Source: Lachnospiraceae bacterium UBA3866 (GTDB taxonomy: Bacteria; Bacillota; Clostridia; Lachnospirales; Lachnospiraceae). Taken from it: a stretch of DNA of 13,547 bases. The first letter of the stretch is position 1; the number at the start of each line of letters is the position of its first letter. Under the pieces are notes generated by a model. That model was not told where the DNA came from. It saw only the letters and a program-made list of their open reading frames with translations, and did not search any database. The position numbers were made by a program, and so were the translations under genes. The DNA lies in contig DGGU01000027.1 of NCBI GenBank assembly GCA_002392345.1, positions 1 to 13,547 on the forward strand. The letters run 5' to 3'. Positions 13,287-13,547 of the stretch are shown in pieces.

Positions 13287-13547
13287 GTATAAGACCTCGA
13301 CCTATTAGTAAGCGTAAGCTAAGTACCTTACGATACTTGCACCTTGCTCCTATCAACCTTGTGTTCTTCAAGGGGTCTTACTCACGAACGATGGGATATC
13401 TCATCTTGAGGATGGTTTCACGCTTAGATGCCTTCAGCGTTTATCCTATCCGCACTTCGCTTCCCTGCTGTGCACTTGGCAGTACAACAGTTGCACCAGT
13501 GGTGCGTCCATTCCGGTCCTCTCGTACTAGGAACAGCTCCTCTCATG
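13287..13547 (-). rRNA. 23S ribosomal RNA, 3' end (partial)
   Basis: The minus strand carries the 3'-terminal domain VI of 23S rRNA, entering from the right edge. The sarcin-ricin loop AGTACGAGAGGACC lies at 13528-13515. Further blocks such as GCATCTAAGCGTGAAACC, GAGATATCCC and GTTGATAGG follow in the bacterial order, ending ACTAATAGGTCGAGG. The exact 3' end is estimated from the CTTATAC sequence that should close helix 1. About 260 nt of the gene lie in the window. The next feature downstream is tRNA-Thr, not 5S rRNA. Confidence 0.95.

Overview
This AT-rich window reads as a chromosomal segment of a low-GC, Gram-positive anaerobe, most likely a Clostridia member (Lachnospiraceae-like). The reasons are the rplU-rpmA-obgE-nadD-yqeK-rsfS gene order, a two-gene transketolase, AGGAG-type ribosome binding sites and near-consensus sigma-A promoters. 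No phage or insertion-sequence gene is visible. Apart from one recombinase gene at the left edge, everything is on the minus strand, so expression runs right to left.

Left edge (1-1073, +): an XerC/XerD-type tyrosine recombinase, with a LexA-box-like dyad just upstream. It converges on and overlaps rsfS by 4 bp.

Region 1070-4981 (-): ribosome and GTPase cluster. A TTGACA-17-TATAAT promoter and a structured leader precede rplU (L21) and rpmA (L27). An intrinsic terminator-like hairpin follows, ending almost on the obgE start codon. Then come obgE, nadD, yqeK, two tiny translationally coupled ORFs (38 and 47 codons) and rsfS. L27 lacks the N-terminal extension usual in Firmicutes, and the Prp protease gene that normally sits between rplU and rpmA is absent.

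Region 5019-11986 (-): one tightly packed operon of pnp, transketolase N-half, transketolase C-half, gltX and a polytopic GtrII-like glucosyltransferase. Gaps are 15, 41, -1 and 9 nt. It links RNA decay, pentose phosphate metabolism, glutamyl-tRNA synthesis and probably surface glycosylation.

Region 12010-12945 (-): a single polysaccharide deacetylase gene with its own terminator. Its -10 box lies so close to the ATG that the mRNA may be leaderless.

Right edge (12961-13547, -): the 3' end of a 23S rRNA gene is followed directly by tRNA-Thr(AGU), a degenerate full-length tRNA-Thr-like copy, a 5'-decayed copy and an intrinsic terminator. There is no 5S gene here. The three copies share an identical 25-nt block covering the anticodon arm. 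This decaying tRNA array is the most unusual feature of the window.
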